Below, piece after piece: positions 1 through 6,761 of a DNA stretch of 22,621 nucleotides. Below the pieces are notes generated by a model. It was not told where the DNA came from. It did not search any database and saw only the letters and a list, made by a program, of their open reading frames with translations. Position 1 is the first letter of the stretch. Every line of letters begins with the position of its first letter. Position numbers and translations under genes: made by a program. The stretch lies in the IMG/VR virus record IMGVR_UViG_3300037635_002696, positions 1-22,621 of that record; one strand, 5' to 3'. This stretch comes from a virus.

Positions 1-452
1 TTTACATTAGGTGCAATAAGTTGTGCAAAGTCACCGTCAGTACTAATAATAACATGATTGTCGTTAGGGTGTGATTGTACCCAACCAGCAATAAGATCAT
101 CTGCCTCAAGTTGCGGATTTTGTAATACAGAACAATTAGTCTTGTTGCCTACATAGTCCTTGAACTCATCAAAGCACTCCCAGAACACTTCATCTTCTTC
201 TTGTTGTTGTGCAGTAGCCGCCGCACGAGCATCACTTCTATTTCTCTTGTAAGGCTCATAAAAGTCTTTACGCCAACTACGTCCTTCAAGACAAAATACA
301 ACATGAGTACCGTCAAAGTCTTGCCAAGCCTTTCTAACGCCAGCAAGTGTAATATGAAACGCCATACCAATCTTATCAGTAAGGTTACCTCTTATCACAT
401 GCCTTGCACGGAAAAAAGTGTTAGCAGTATCAACGAGTATGTAAGTTGCCAT
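1..452 (-). CDS. 5'-3' exonuclease / flap endonuclease (T4 RNase H-like), 3' end cut by window edge
   Basis: This gene runs off the left edge; 150 codons are visible from the ATG at 452. The protein resembles the FEN/5'-3' exonuclease family (T4 RNase H, T5 exonuclease, Pol I N-domain), which removes RNA primers and 5' flaps on the lagging strand. Seen motifs: N-terminal LVDTAN with metal-ligand D8, an arch-like segment with E56-G-R and YKRNR at 68-72, the family hallmark EADDLIAG at 116-123, and STDGDFAQL at 137-145 (D139, D141). The helix-hairpin-helix C-terminal part lies outside the window. A perfect sigma70 promoter sits just upstream (483-511), giving a leader of about 24 nt with AGAGGA as ribosome site. 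It fits with the polymerase and clamp genes as a replication function. Confidence 0.88.
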   Translation of the reverse strand, partial: MATYILVDTANTFFRARHVIRGNLTDKIGMAFHITLAGVRKAWQDFDGTHVVFCLEGRSWRKDFYEPYKRNRSDARAAATAQQQEEDEVFWECFDEFKDYVGNKTNCSVLQNPQLEADDLIAGWVQSHPNDNHVIISTDGDFAQLIAPNV

Positions 453-482
453 TAAGTTGTCCTCTTGTTAAATTATAGTACT

Positions 483-511
483 ATTATACTACTTTTTAGC
501 AGTGTTGTCAA
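483..511 (-). promoter_or_regulatory. Sigma70 consensus promoter for the exonuclease gene
   Basis: On the minus strand the sequence reads TTGACA (506-511), a 17-base spacer, then TATAAT (483-488). Both hexamers match consensus exactly. The -35 box lies inside the last codons of the upstream oxygenase gene (it encodes the V-D-N near the C-terminus), and the spacer covers its stop codon. Expected start of transcription is near 476, about 24 nt before the ATG at 452. Confidence 0.87.
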
Positions 512-1220
512 CCGGTTTATTTGCTTGTGCTTGTGTTTTATAGTTCTCTTGGATTTGAGTTAACACTTCCTTATTCATAAAAGGAATGGCATTCATTTCG
601 TTTGCATCAAAACTTCCAGTCAAACGTAGATCAAATGCTACACTAACTCTTGGATCTTTTGAATCATGTTCGCCTGTGTAGTGTTGTGTACTACTTGGAA
701 ACATTACACAGCCACCTTTTTTATTTGGTAAGCCAAGTTTTGATTCCGGATCATATGCACTTCTATAATATGTTGAAGTTGAATAATCTTCTAAATGCAT
801 ATTACCACTTAGATAAGAATCTGGTTGAGCACCATGTGAGTGCGGAGCCATTGCTTCGCTTTGTTTAAGAATGTTTGCCCAACATACAATTTGCAAGTCT
901 TTTAATTCAAGTTGTGCAGTTTGTACATATTCAATATACGAATATCTTAAGAACGTTAATAGTTCGTTAAATGCAGGATTGTCTTGTGAAAGTAAGTTAT
1001 ACTTTCCAAAACGTGTAGTAATATGATCCTCACTTAATCCAGTACCTCCTGTTGAAGTGTACTCATATTTTTCTAAAATATCTTTTTCGTTTTCTAAGAT
1101 CCATTTTTTAATAGCATCTACATGCTCATGATCTGTCCAGTTAGTTAACCATAATGGAATATTCCAACTTGGTGCAAACTCAGTTAATGGGTGAAAACTT
1201 TTAATTCTTACAATTGACAT
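489..1220 (-). CDS. 2OG-Fe(II) oxygenase-like protein
   Basis: A 243-residue protein that looks like the phage 2-oxoglutarate/Fe(II) oxygenases with an H-x-H...lSG signature. Seen: a segment at 110-142 with H127-S-H129 followed by YLSGNMHL, then FPSSTQHYTGEH with H180, and R191 in a RVSVAF strand, which would be the distal iron ligand and the 2-oxoglutarate-binding arginine. Such proteins hydroxylate a side chain or base using O2 and 2-oxoglutarate; the substrate cannot be told. The start overlaps the stop of the 123-residue gene as TAATG, suggesting translational coupling. It is the second oxygenase of the window besides the one at 5353-5982, and the two are not close in sequence. Its 3' end carries the -35 box of the exonuclease promoter. 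Confidence 0.7.
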   Translation of the reverse strand: MSIVRIKSFHPLTEFAPSWNIPLWLTNWTDHEHVDAIKKWILENEKDILEKYEYTSTGGTGLSEDHITTRFGKYNLLSQDNPAFNELLTFLRYSYIEYVQTAQLELKDLQIVCWANILKQSEAMAPHSHGAQPDSYLSGNMHLEDYSTSTYYRSAYDPESKLGLPNKKGGCVMFPSSTQHYTGEHDSKDPRVSVAFDLRLTGSFDANEMNAIPFMNKEVLTQIQENYKTQAQANKPVDNTAKK

Positions 1221-1591
1221 TACTTAACCTCCGATTTATCTTTGCCTAAATTTTTAGTTTTAATAAACCCTGCTCCTCTATCTGTATTGTGACCTTCGTC
1301 TTGTAATACATTACGAGCAAGATCTTTAAACCACTGATCAACTATTTCTTCATTTGTTTCGCCGGAGTAACCAGCATCAAGTAATTGTTCAATAAATTCA
1401 TTATTCCAATCAAGTTCAAAGAAGCCATTTCTAATGTTATCTTTGTTTACTTGTGTATCAAGTACACCAACCCAAGGTTGTTTGTTTTTACTTGCTTCTT
1501 TCTTTTCCTTTAGCATAAGATCTCTATGCGAAAGTCCTTTATCTTTTGAGGCCGTTTTCATGCCTAACATATCTTTCATTTTATCTAACAT
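1220..1591 (-). CDS. Conserved phage protein of unknown function (123 aa)
   Basis: I do not recognise a function. The protein is soluble and charged: a Lys-rich N-terminus (1-38), then a compact region with NGFFELDWNNEFIEQLLDAG at about 56-75, VDQWFKDLARNVL at 84-96 and a Lys-rich tail. The aromatic and acidic central part (FELDW, DQWF) recalls small conserved proteins of T4-like marine phages, which is memory rather than a search result. It follows the small ORF at 1595-1708 with a 3-base gap, has AGGA upstream of the ATG, and ends as TAATG with the oxygenase start, so these genes form one translated string. Confidence 0.75.
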   Translation of the reverse strand: MLDKMKDMLGMKTASKDKGLSHRDLMLKEKKEASKNKQPWVGVLDTQVNKDNIRNGFFELDWNNEFIEQLLDAGYSGETNEEIVDQWFKDLARNVLQDEGHNTDRGAGFIKTKNLGKDKSEVK

Positions 1592-1594
1592 ATA

Positions 1595-1708
1595 TCACCA
1601 TCCTGCCTTTCTAATTGCATCTTGATCTATTGGGGCCTTTTTAGCCTTGTCAAGTTGTTCGTTTTTAGTTTGTTGTTTCTTCATCTTACGATTATGTTCC
1701 CCAAGCAT
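1595..1708 (-). CDS. Small Lys-rich hypothetical protein overlapping the end of queE
   Basis: A short ORF of 37 codons ends at 1595, between queE and the 123-residue gene, and fills what would otherwise be about 100 unexplained bases. The C-terminal part (KKQQTKNEQLDKAKKAPIDQ followed by DAIRKAGW) looks like a real hydrophilic helix-forming peptide, while the frame further upstream is a shadow of queE. The start is uncertain: ATG at 1708 overlaps queE by 17 bases, ATG at 1684 lies 7 bases after the queE stop (29 residues), and ATG at 1795 would overlap by about 100 bases. No strong ribosome site decides among them. Function unknown. Confidence 0.45.
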   Translation of the reverse strand: MLGEHNRKMKKQQTKNEQLDKAKKAPIDQDAIRKAGW

Positions 1709-2588
1709 TTCCAAAGAGGGAGATGTGTAGTCTTGGAGTGAATCTCCATCCTCTGTCCATACATGCTTCTGCGACTTCTTTGACGTTGAGAACATATTCT
1801 TCACTGCGTCCACCCAACGGCATAAGATATACCGGACATTCCACCCCGGCACTTCTGTAAGCGTCCACAGCCTTTGTAACTTCGTCAAAATCTTTATCAG
1901 TAGCGACAACAAACTTGAGATACAAGTTGCTATCAGTAACAGTGCTATACTGCTCAGCCACGTCAGGTTTAATAGCAGTTTCCCAAGGTTCTCCGCTAAC
2001 TGAAAGTTTTGGGGAACAAGACCAAGTGACTTGGATTCTGTCCTGATTGTTGAGATAGTTGAACAAATCGTCATGTAAAAGTTGTGTAGTGTTTGTTTCA
2101 AATGTAACATTTTTTAAGTCCTGCATACGTGGGTGCTCAAATAATTCTACGTACAATCGTTGCCACGCCAACAATGGTTCGCCGCCTGTCATGATTAAAT
2201 GGATATCTTGTCCATTATTCATAGTCCATTTACCTTCTGGCAATAAACTTAATAAATGTTCTACTACTTCATCTACAGTTGCTTGTTTATTGAATTTTTT
2301 AAACTCTGGATAGATACTTGCATAAGTATCACAACCTGTATGTATAATAGGCAAGTCATTAAACTCTTTTGTAGTTTCATGTACACCTGCATCTATTAAG
2401 TCTTGTACTTCTTGATTACGTATAATACCAGCCTTTTGCTTTTCATCACGCATTGGTTGATTTTCTAAACCAAAGTTCATACAACGAAAATTACAACCAA
2501 ACGTTCTTAAAAAGACAGAAGGAACGCCTACGTAACGCCCTTCGCCTTGTACACTATAAAATGCTTCTGAGTATCGTAGTTTTTGCAT
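1692..2588 (-). CDS. queE: 7-carboxy-7-deazaguanine synthase QueE, radical SAM, with split cysteine motif
   Basis: QueE converts 6-carboxy-tetrahydropterin to 7-carboxy-7-deazaguanine, the third step of the deazaguanine pathway. The 298-residue protein has the QueE start YSEAFYSVQGEGRYVGVPS (6-24), the radical-SAM cysteines C32 and C36 in FGCNFRC, the SAM-binding TGGEP near 140, a strand with FETN, and the C-terminal PRLHISLFGN typical of QueE. The third cluster cysteine is displaced: position 39 is Phe, and the usual C-D-T-x-Y appears only at C86 in HTGCDTYAS, after an insertion of about 47 residues. That explains its length compared with the usual 210-250. I take ATG 2588 as the start, since it lies one base after the folE stop (TAATATG); the longer open frame upstream is folE shadow. 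Confidence 0.88.
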   Translation of the reverse strand: MQKLRYSEAFYSVQGEGRYVGVPSVFLRTFGCNFRCMNFGLENQPMRDEKQKAGIIRNQEVQDLIDAGVHETTKEFNDLPIIHTGCDTYASIYPEFKKFNKQATVDEVVEHLLSLLPEGKWTMNNGQDIHLIMTGGEPLLAWQRLYVELFEHPRMQDLKNVTFETNTTQLLHDDLFNYLNNQDRIQVTWSCSPKLSVSGEPWETAIKPDVAEQYSTVTDSNLYLKFVVATDKDFDEVTKAVDAYRSAGVECPVYLMPLGGRSEEYVLNVKEVAEACMDRGWRFTPRLHISLFGNAWGT

Positions 2589-2589
2589 A

Positions 2590-3279
2590 TTAAGATCCTG
2601 CCGCGAACGATTGTTGAAGTTTAACGTTATCCATAAACTCTTTCTTAGTTGCGGGATCATCTTTAAATGCACCACGTAGTACAGTTGTTTGTGTAAGACT
2701 ACTGTGTGCTTTAATACCTCTGTTCTCACAACAACCGTGTGTTGCTTGTACGTATACACCTACATGTTCACTGCCTGTTTGCTCTTGGATTGCATTTGCA
2801 ATCATAACATTCAGTTCTTCTTGTAGTGTACCACGTCTTGCACACCATTGTGCGATTCTTGTGTACTTACTAAGACCTAATAATTTAGGACCTGCAATAA
2901 TACCAATGTATGCTACACCCTTTACTGTTTGGTGATGATGCGAACATAAACTTGTAAGTTCACTTCGCACTACCAACATACCTTCATAACCACCTTCAAT
3001 GTAGTTAGGAAATGCACTTGGGTTAGGCATTACATCATAACGTCCAGCCATGATCTCATTAACGTACATCTTGGCCATACGTCTTGCAGTATCCATACTG
3101 TTAGGATCTGTTTCTGTATCAATTAACAGAGTTTGCAATACATTTTCAAAAGCAGGAACAGCCTCTTCGATAAGTGCTTGTTTGTCACCTTCGTTGAGTA
3201 CTTCGCTAATATTATCATTAGCCCAGTACCTGATACCTGCTTCTTTAAGTTTTGCTTTTAGTTCTTCTACTTTACTCAT
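2590..3279 (-). CDS. folE: GTP cyclohydrolase I
   Basis: FolE converts GTP to 7,8-dihydroneopterin triphosphate, the first step to folate and to 7-deazaguanines. The 229-residue protein carries the family signatures in order: MDTARRMAKMY (62-72), the zinc site LTSLCSHHHQTVKG (C112, H115), GLSKYTRIAQWCARR (135-149) and ATHGCCENRG (179-188, with H181 and the third zinc ligand C183). Length is that of bacterial FolE. It is the first gene after a perfect sigma70 promoter (3329-3357), has ribosome site GGAGAAG 5 bases before the ATG, and is coupled to queE one base downstream. The pairing with queE argues for deazaguanine rather than folate synthesis. Confidence 0.96.
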   Translation of the reverse strand: MSKVEELKAKLKEAGIRYWANDNISEVLNEGDKQALIEEAVPAFENVLQTLLIDTETDPNSMDTARRMAKMYVNEIMAGRYDVMPNPSAFPNYIEGGYEGMLVVRSELTSLCSHHHQTVKGVAYIGIIAGPKLLGLSKYTRIAQWCARRGTLQEELNVMIANAIQEQTGSEHVGVYVQATHGCCENRGIKAHSSLTQTTVLRGAFKDDPATKKEFMDNVKLQQSFAAGS

Positions 3280-3296
3280 TTACTTCTCCGATGTTA

Positions 3297-3312
3297 AGGC
3301 AGTGGATTGCCT
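3297..3312 (-). promoter_or_regulatory. Small hairpin in the folE leader
   Basis: The minus strand reads AGGCA-ATCCAC-TGCCT, a 5-bp stem with a 6-base loop, inside the 43-base leader between the expected transcription start (near 3322) and the folE ribosome site (GGAGAAG, about 3286-3292). It is placed where it could affect translation. It has no U-run, so it is not a simple terminator, and it does not fit the preQ1-I riboswitch pattern that I know. Confidence 0.3.
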
Positions 3313-3328
3313 GTCTTAGTTGTGTTAT

Positions 3329-3357
3329 ATTATACGATATATTTAGGTTAATGTCAA
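3329..3357 (-). promoter_or_regulatory. Sigma70 consensus promoter for folE-queE
   Basis: TTGACA at 3352-3357, spacer of exactly 17 bases, TATAAT at 3329-3334, all on the minus strand. It lies in the only clear intergenic gap of this part (3280-3375), so it is not constrained by coding. Expected transcription start is near 3322. Confidence 0.9.
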
Positions 3358-3375
3358 CAGTAAATAACAATGGGT

Positions 3376-3579
3376 TTAACCAAAGTACTTGTTTAACATT
3401 TCTAAACGATCGTGTGCCTGTGCCATTTTGTCAAGTTCTTTTTGAATAGTTTCGATGATATCGGAATGTTCTCCAATACCTACAACCTTACTCATGTAAA
3501 CTTCAACATTAGCCTTGTGCAGATCAATCTCTGCTTCTGCGTGTTTCCTTGCCGCGTTTAACATAATTTCTTTCAACAT
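3376..3579 (-). CDS. Small helical hypothetical protein (67 aa)
   Basis: A 67-residue, Met- and Lys/Glu-rich protein predicted to be almost all helix: MLKEIMLNAARKHAEAEIDL at 1-20 and a second heptad-like helix DIIETIQKELDKMAQAHDRLEML at 40-62, which suggests a coiled coil or helical hairpin. It overlaps the end of the SGNH-like gene by 7 bases and has GGAAG before the ATG at 3579. It is the last gene before the folE promoter gap. No function recognised. Confidence 0.7.
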   Translation of the reverse strand: MLKEIMLNAARKHAEAEIDLHKANVEVYMSKVVGIGEHSDIIETIQKELDKMAQAHDRLEMLNKYFG

Positions 3580-4394
3580 ACACTTCCTTCCATTTTAATA
3601 TTGGGTACAAAGTCCTCTGCAATCAATTTATGTGCATCATAATTGTAATGTTCATCATCGATTAAAAAGGTTTCTAAGTTGCCCTTGGTTGATAAAAACT
3701 GCTCTACAGTTTTGTTGGCTACTACATTGTGATTGCAGTCTCCAATGATATTTAGATCTTTTGGTAGCCATGTACTCTCATTCATGGCAAAGATCTTAAG
3801 TTGTGCATTATTTTCTTTGCACAACGTATTCCAAAGATATACTTCTTTGAAAAACTCTCTTTGATTTATAACGGTCATTAATTCGTAATTTGCTTTTAGT
3901 CTTTGATATCCTTCTGTTTGTAAGTTTGGTTCGGTTAATTCAAAAGGATCAAAACTCAACCCAATGTTAGCAGGTATAACAAAGTCGTCTGCAACAGTTA
4001 TTCTACCACCGTCAAAACTTTTTAGTTTGTCATTCCACATATTAATATTATAACAATCGATACGTTCTTTTGTTTCTTCTAAATTCATGTGTGCATCAAG
4101 TGGAATAAGATTTTCGTAAAAGTTTGGAGTACTATACCCAATTCTAAAACGATTCCAATAAGTTTGTTGTATAACAACTTCGTCAATGTCGTCATACTTT
4201 TTAAATAAGAAAGCAAGACGCTCACTGTAATCATACCAACCTCTACCAGGACAAGCAAATATAACACCGTCCTTGTCTTGGTTGTTAATATAAATTTCTG
4301 CCCAGTTGTTATCATTCCAACGGTCACGTGTACCATCGGGAGCAGGGAATTGATATCCTGCACTATGACTACAACCTATAACGGCAGTTCTCAT
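3573..4394 (-). CDS. SGNH/GDSL hydrolase-like protein
   Basis: A 273-residue protein that starts with a beta strand and an active-site-like turn TAVIGCSHSAG (S9 or S11), continues with an Asn/Trp-rich middle, and has DDEHYNYDAHKLIAEDF near the C-terminus, which resembles the Asp-x-x-His block of SGNH esterases. These families cleave esters in lipids or sugars, but similar phage proteins have no known substrate, so the assignment rests on two short motifs. I prefer the ATG at 4394, which forms TAATG with the HIT gene stop and has AAGGGG upstream; the in-frame TTG at 4403 is less likely. Confidence 0.6.
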   Translation of the reverse strand: MRTAVIGCSHSAGYQFPAPDGTRDRWNDNNWAEIYINNQDKDGVIFACPGRGWYDYSERLAFLFKKYDDIDEVVIQQTYWNRFRIGYSTPNFYENLIPLDAHMNLEETKERIDCYNINMWNDKLKSFDGGRITVADDFVIPANIGLSFDPFELTEPNLQTEGYQRLKANYELMTVINQREFFKEVYLWNTLCKENNAQLKIFAMNESTWLPKDLNIIGDCNHNVVANKTVEQFLSTKGNLETFLIDDEHYNYDAHKLIAEDFVPNIKMEGSVC

Positions 4395-4786
4395 TATACG
4401 CAATCCCCTTCAAGGAATAAGTCTGGTTGATTAGGATTTTTAATTTTGTACTTTTGCATGTTTGGAATAACTCCACGTACACCGCCTTTTGGATCAGACA
4501 TATCGCCTTTGCGTCTCGGAATCAAATGTACATGCGGATACATAACAGTTTGTCCTGCTTCTTCACCAATGTTCTGTCCTACGTTAAAAGCATCGCAGTA
4601 ACCACGTTCAACCCAATCGTAACCCCATTTGTACGCCGCTTCCCAGCACTTGACTATTGATTGCCAGTCCTGTTCTTTAGGTACAAAAAGAAGATGTCCT
4701 TCTGTTACTGGATAACCATCTCTAAAAACTTTAAAGCCTTTTGCATCAAGTAATTCATCGTTCCAAGGTGTTTCGCTTAATTGCAT
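4394..4786 (-). CDS. HIT family nucleotide hydrolase-like protein
   Basis: HIT proteins hydrolyse or transfer nucleotides from phosphoramidate or dinucleoside polyphosphate substrates. The 130-residue protein has the fold markers in order: FKVFRDGYPVTEGHLLFVPK (18-37, H31), AFNVGQNIGEEAGQTV (66-81, N68), and the catalytic strand PHVHLIPRRKGD (84-95). The His triad is incomplete: the first His of H-x-H-x-H is Tyr (Y83), while H85 (position of the usual nucleophile) and H87 are kept. The ATG abuts the stop of the phosphoribosyltransferase gene (TAAATG). With its neighbour it suggests nucleotide handling. Confidence 0.85.
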   Translation of the reverse strand: MQLSETPWNDELLDAKGFKVFRDGYPVTEGHLLFVPKEQDWQSIVKCWEAAYKWGYDWVERGYCDAFNVGQNIGEEAGQTVMYPHVHLIPRRKGDMSDPKGGVRGVIPNMQKYKIKNPNQPDLFLEGDCV

Positions 4787-5356
4787 TTAGTATTCTCCTA
4801 CGTTCTCCCAAGGATAAACTAACCACACGTCCTCCTCGGCTTTGTTAACTTCATGGCAACTATAATTTACTAAATCAAAGTTGCTGGCTAAATTTTCTGT
4901 AAGGGTAGCAAACCTTACACTATTACCCCACACAGTTTCCCATGTAGATTCTTCTGGCAAACAACTTGCTTGCCAATCGTCCTTAATCCAATTAAATGTA
5001 GCACCTGTATCATTGATGTCATCTACAATAAGTATCTTTTTTCTTAAACTCGGATCCCATCTTGAACCTGATACTTTAGTTTGTTGTCCTGTAGGATCTT
5101 CATTATAACCAAATGCATCACTGGCCATCCATAACATACTATCGCCAGTCTTACCTGACTCTCCATCACGTAAACTTACTTTAAGTGCTTCACAACGTAT
5201 ACCTGTCATGTTACTAATAATAGTAGCAGGTACATTACCACCACGTGTAATACCTACAATGTAATCTGGTTTCCAATCGTCCTTATACATCTGATTTACA
5301 ATTTGTGTACACATAGTTTCTACATCTGCCCAACTGTAATAATGCTTCTTAATCAT
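4787..5356 (-). CDS. Phosphoribosyltransferase (purine PRTase-like)
   Basis: The 189-residue protein has the type I PRTase fold: an N-terminal segment with KPDYIVGITRGGNVPATIIS (29-48), which is the loop seen in xanthine/hypoxanthine-guanine PRTases, and the PRPP-binding loop ILIVDDINDTGAT (108-120). A long middle section (65-100) forms the flexible hood region. It would join a purine base to PRPP, or run in reverse; the base is not readable from sequence. In this neighbourhood it could salvage guanine displaced from DNA by the base-exchange enzyme, which is an inference. It overlaps the upstream oxygenase gene as ATGA and has AAGGAG in front. Confidence 0.88.
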   Translation of the reverse strand: MIKKHYYSWADVETMCTQIVNQMYKDDWKPDYIVGITRGGNVPATIISNMTGIRCEALKVSLRDGESGKTGDSMLWMASDAFGYNEDPTGQQTKVSGSRWDPSLRKKILIVDDINDTGATFNWIKDDWQASCLPEESTWETVWGNSVRFATLTENLASNFDLVNYSCHEVNKAEEDVWLVYPWENVGEY

Positions 5357-5982
5357 ACTTGACTCCTTATATCTAACATTTGTTGATTGCCTTTTTGAAC
5401 AATAATTCCAGTACCGTTACCTTTGCCTGCCTCTACAAATTTTAAAGCAGGTACAAATCTTGCGTTAGATCTAAATCCTGTAGCACTATGATTAATACTA
5501 CTTTTAAAGAAGCAGAGTCTGCCTGGTATTGGTGCGATACTTAACACCAATGGATTTGTATTTCCTTTTACATCTTGAAGTTTATAGTCACCTAAATCAT
5601 CATCTGTAATAAAGAACTTTGTTTCGCCTTTTTCATCTGGTTGCCATTTACTGTTACAGTAATAGAGCAATGTCCAATCACAATCATCTTTGTGATAATA
5701 AGCATCTTCATTCATTCCAAAGAAGTTTAAATTACTTCTACGATATTCTAAACCTTCAAGGTCTTCAAGTTTTTCATTAACTACGTTCCACAGAGTTTGC
5801 CATGCATGGAAGTGTTCAAACTCAAAGCATTGTAAACCTGTAGGTGGTTGATCAGGATTATCTCTTGTACCATACTTAAATGGTGCGTCCATGATATTTG
5901 TTTCAAGGGCACTAATGGCATTTGTAGAGAATACATTATCGTATGTAGTAATAAGTCCGTCGAAGTAAACTGTCTTATCCAT
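5353..5982 (-). CDS. 2OG-Fe(II) oxygenase, prolyl-4-hydroxylase-like
   Basis: The 209-residue protein shows the double-stranded beta-helix iron triad: YYHKDDCDWTLLYYCN with H97-x-D99, then PGRLCFFKSSINHSATGF with H165, and R175 for 2-oxoglutarate. The FFITDDD segment after the first ligand pair is typical of prolyl-4-hydroxylase-like proteins of phages. The target may be a protein, a nucleotide or a DNA base. Two in-frame starts exist: ATG 6000 has no ribosome site, while ATG 5982 follows an AAAGAG purine run and overlaps the upstream cupin gene by 8 bases, so I use 5982. It is coupled as ATGA to the PRTase gene. Confidence 0.82.
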   Translation of the reverse strand: MDKTVYFDGLITTYDNVFSTNAISALETNIMDAPFKYGTRDNPDQPPTGLQCFEFEHFHAWQTLWNVVNEKLEDLEGLEYRRSNLNFFGMNEDAYYHKDDCDWTLLYYCNSKWQPDEKGETKFFITDDDLGDYKLQDVKGNTNPLVLSIAPIPGRLCFFKSSINHSATGFRSNARFVPALKFVEAGKGNGTGIIVQKGNQQMLDIRSQV

Positions 5983-6508
5983 CTTTATTTTCTCTTTCAT
6001 TTAAGTACACTTCGTTGTGTACCCAACGATAACCTGCATCGTACATATTAGTTGTTGTAGCATGTACAAAACGTACAAAGCCCCATTCTTTCTTTTTACG
6101 ACCCATATAGAATAAACTTACACAAGGTATTTCATTACCATCTTTGTCTTTAACAAGTTCTAACCAATGCAAGTCATCTGCTTTTCTATATCTGTAACTG
6201 CCTGGACCACGCCATTCTCTTGTACTACCAACAACCTTACCTTCTTGAGAAATAACAGGAATGTGTTCCCAATATCCTCCTTTGATAATATATGCTCCCC
6301 AATTCCATGGATGGTCATGTAATACAGGTTCGTCGCTTACAAGAATCTTATGCAAGGTTACGTTAAACGGAAACCATGTACGATTTTTCAAAAACAAATA
6401 GTAACGAATAAGGTATGGAACCTTACCTGTTCTATCTGTAATTACTCGGCGTCGTCCGAGCATTTCCATTAACTTACTCAAGAAGTTCAATATCATTTTT
6501 ATAATCAT
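5975..6508 (-). CDS. Cupin-like phage protein
   Basis: A 177-residue protein with a probable single cupin barrel: TLHKILVSDEPVLHDHPWNWGAYIIKGGYWE (51-81) supplies H53, H64 and H66, and a later DDLHWLEL contributes H114, a metal-binding set. Proteins with an LHDHPW block are common in tailed marine phages, without assigned substrate. The N-terminal 13 residues are hydrophobic and overlap the upstream gene by 35 bases; later ATGs at 6496, 6469 or 6463 are possible starts, and no ribosome site clearly decides. The C-terminus (WVHNEVYLNEREN) is acidic. Confidence 0.65.
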   Translation of the reverse strand: MIIKMILNFLSKLMEMLGRRRVITDRTGKVPYLIRYYLFLKNRTWFPFNVTLHKILVSDEPVLHDHPWNWGAYIIKGGYWEHIPVISQEGKVVGSTREWRGPGSYRYRKADDLHWLELVKDKDGNEIPCVSLFYMGRKKKEWGFVRFVHATTTNMYDAGYRWVHNEVYLNERENKDG

Positions 6509-6761
6509 CTTTCACTAAATTGTACACTTCTAAAAACTTTTCGTATTGTATTTTAAGTGCAGGATACCGTAGTATCATTTCATTAACTTTGTATTCGCTT
6601 GGCCAATTTTCTTCTGCATCAAAGTCAGGCATTGTTACTGTAATACCTGATGTTGTATCATGCAGTGGATCAAATGTATATTCGTACTGCGGACTTGCTA
6701 TACGGGACTCTTCTGAAGTAAGTGTAATCTTAACATCATTAAAATCGTAATCATCACCCAT
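6474..6761 (-). CDS. Small acidic hypothetical protein (95 aa)
   Basis: A strongly acidic 95-residue protein. The first half contains beta-prone stretches (DVKITLTSEE, SGITVTMPDFDAEENW) and the second half is a helix, MILRYPALKIQYEKFLEVYN and onwards to about residue 90. The YPAL...YEKFLEVYN...DDY pattern recalls small proteins found in many T4-like marine phages, with no known role. Its ATG overlaps the glycosyltransferase stop as TAATG, so the two are translated together. Confidence 0.75.
   Translation of the reverse strand: MGDDYDFNDVKITLTSEESRIASPQYEYTFDPLHDTTSGITVTMPDFDAEENWPSEYKVNEMILRYPALKIQYEKFLEVYNLVKDDYKNDIELLE

Noticed and set aside
1626-1654. A TTGACA box on the minus strand at 1649-1654
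   Set aside because: The sequence 17 bases downstream is AATAGA, not a -10 box; other lone TTGACA boxes near 3429, 10609, 11813, 12074 and 14772 also lack a -10.
1795-2110. Hydrophobic ORF on the minus strand overlapping queE
   Set aside because: It is a frame shadow of queE; only its 3' end beyond the queE stop looks like an independent small gene.
2589-2759. Longer open frame upstream of QueE (start at 2759)
   Set aside because: That part is folE in another frame; the QueE family start and the coupling with the folE stop support ATG 2588.
3280-3328. preQ1 riboswitch before folE
   Set aside because: The leader has a hairpin, but no A-rich pseudoknot tail or loop sequence that fits the preQ1-I class.
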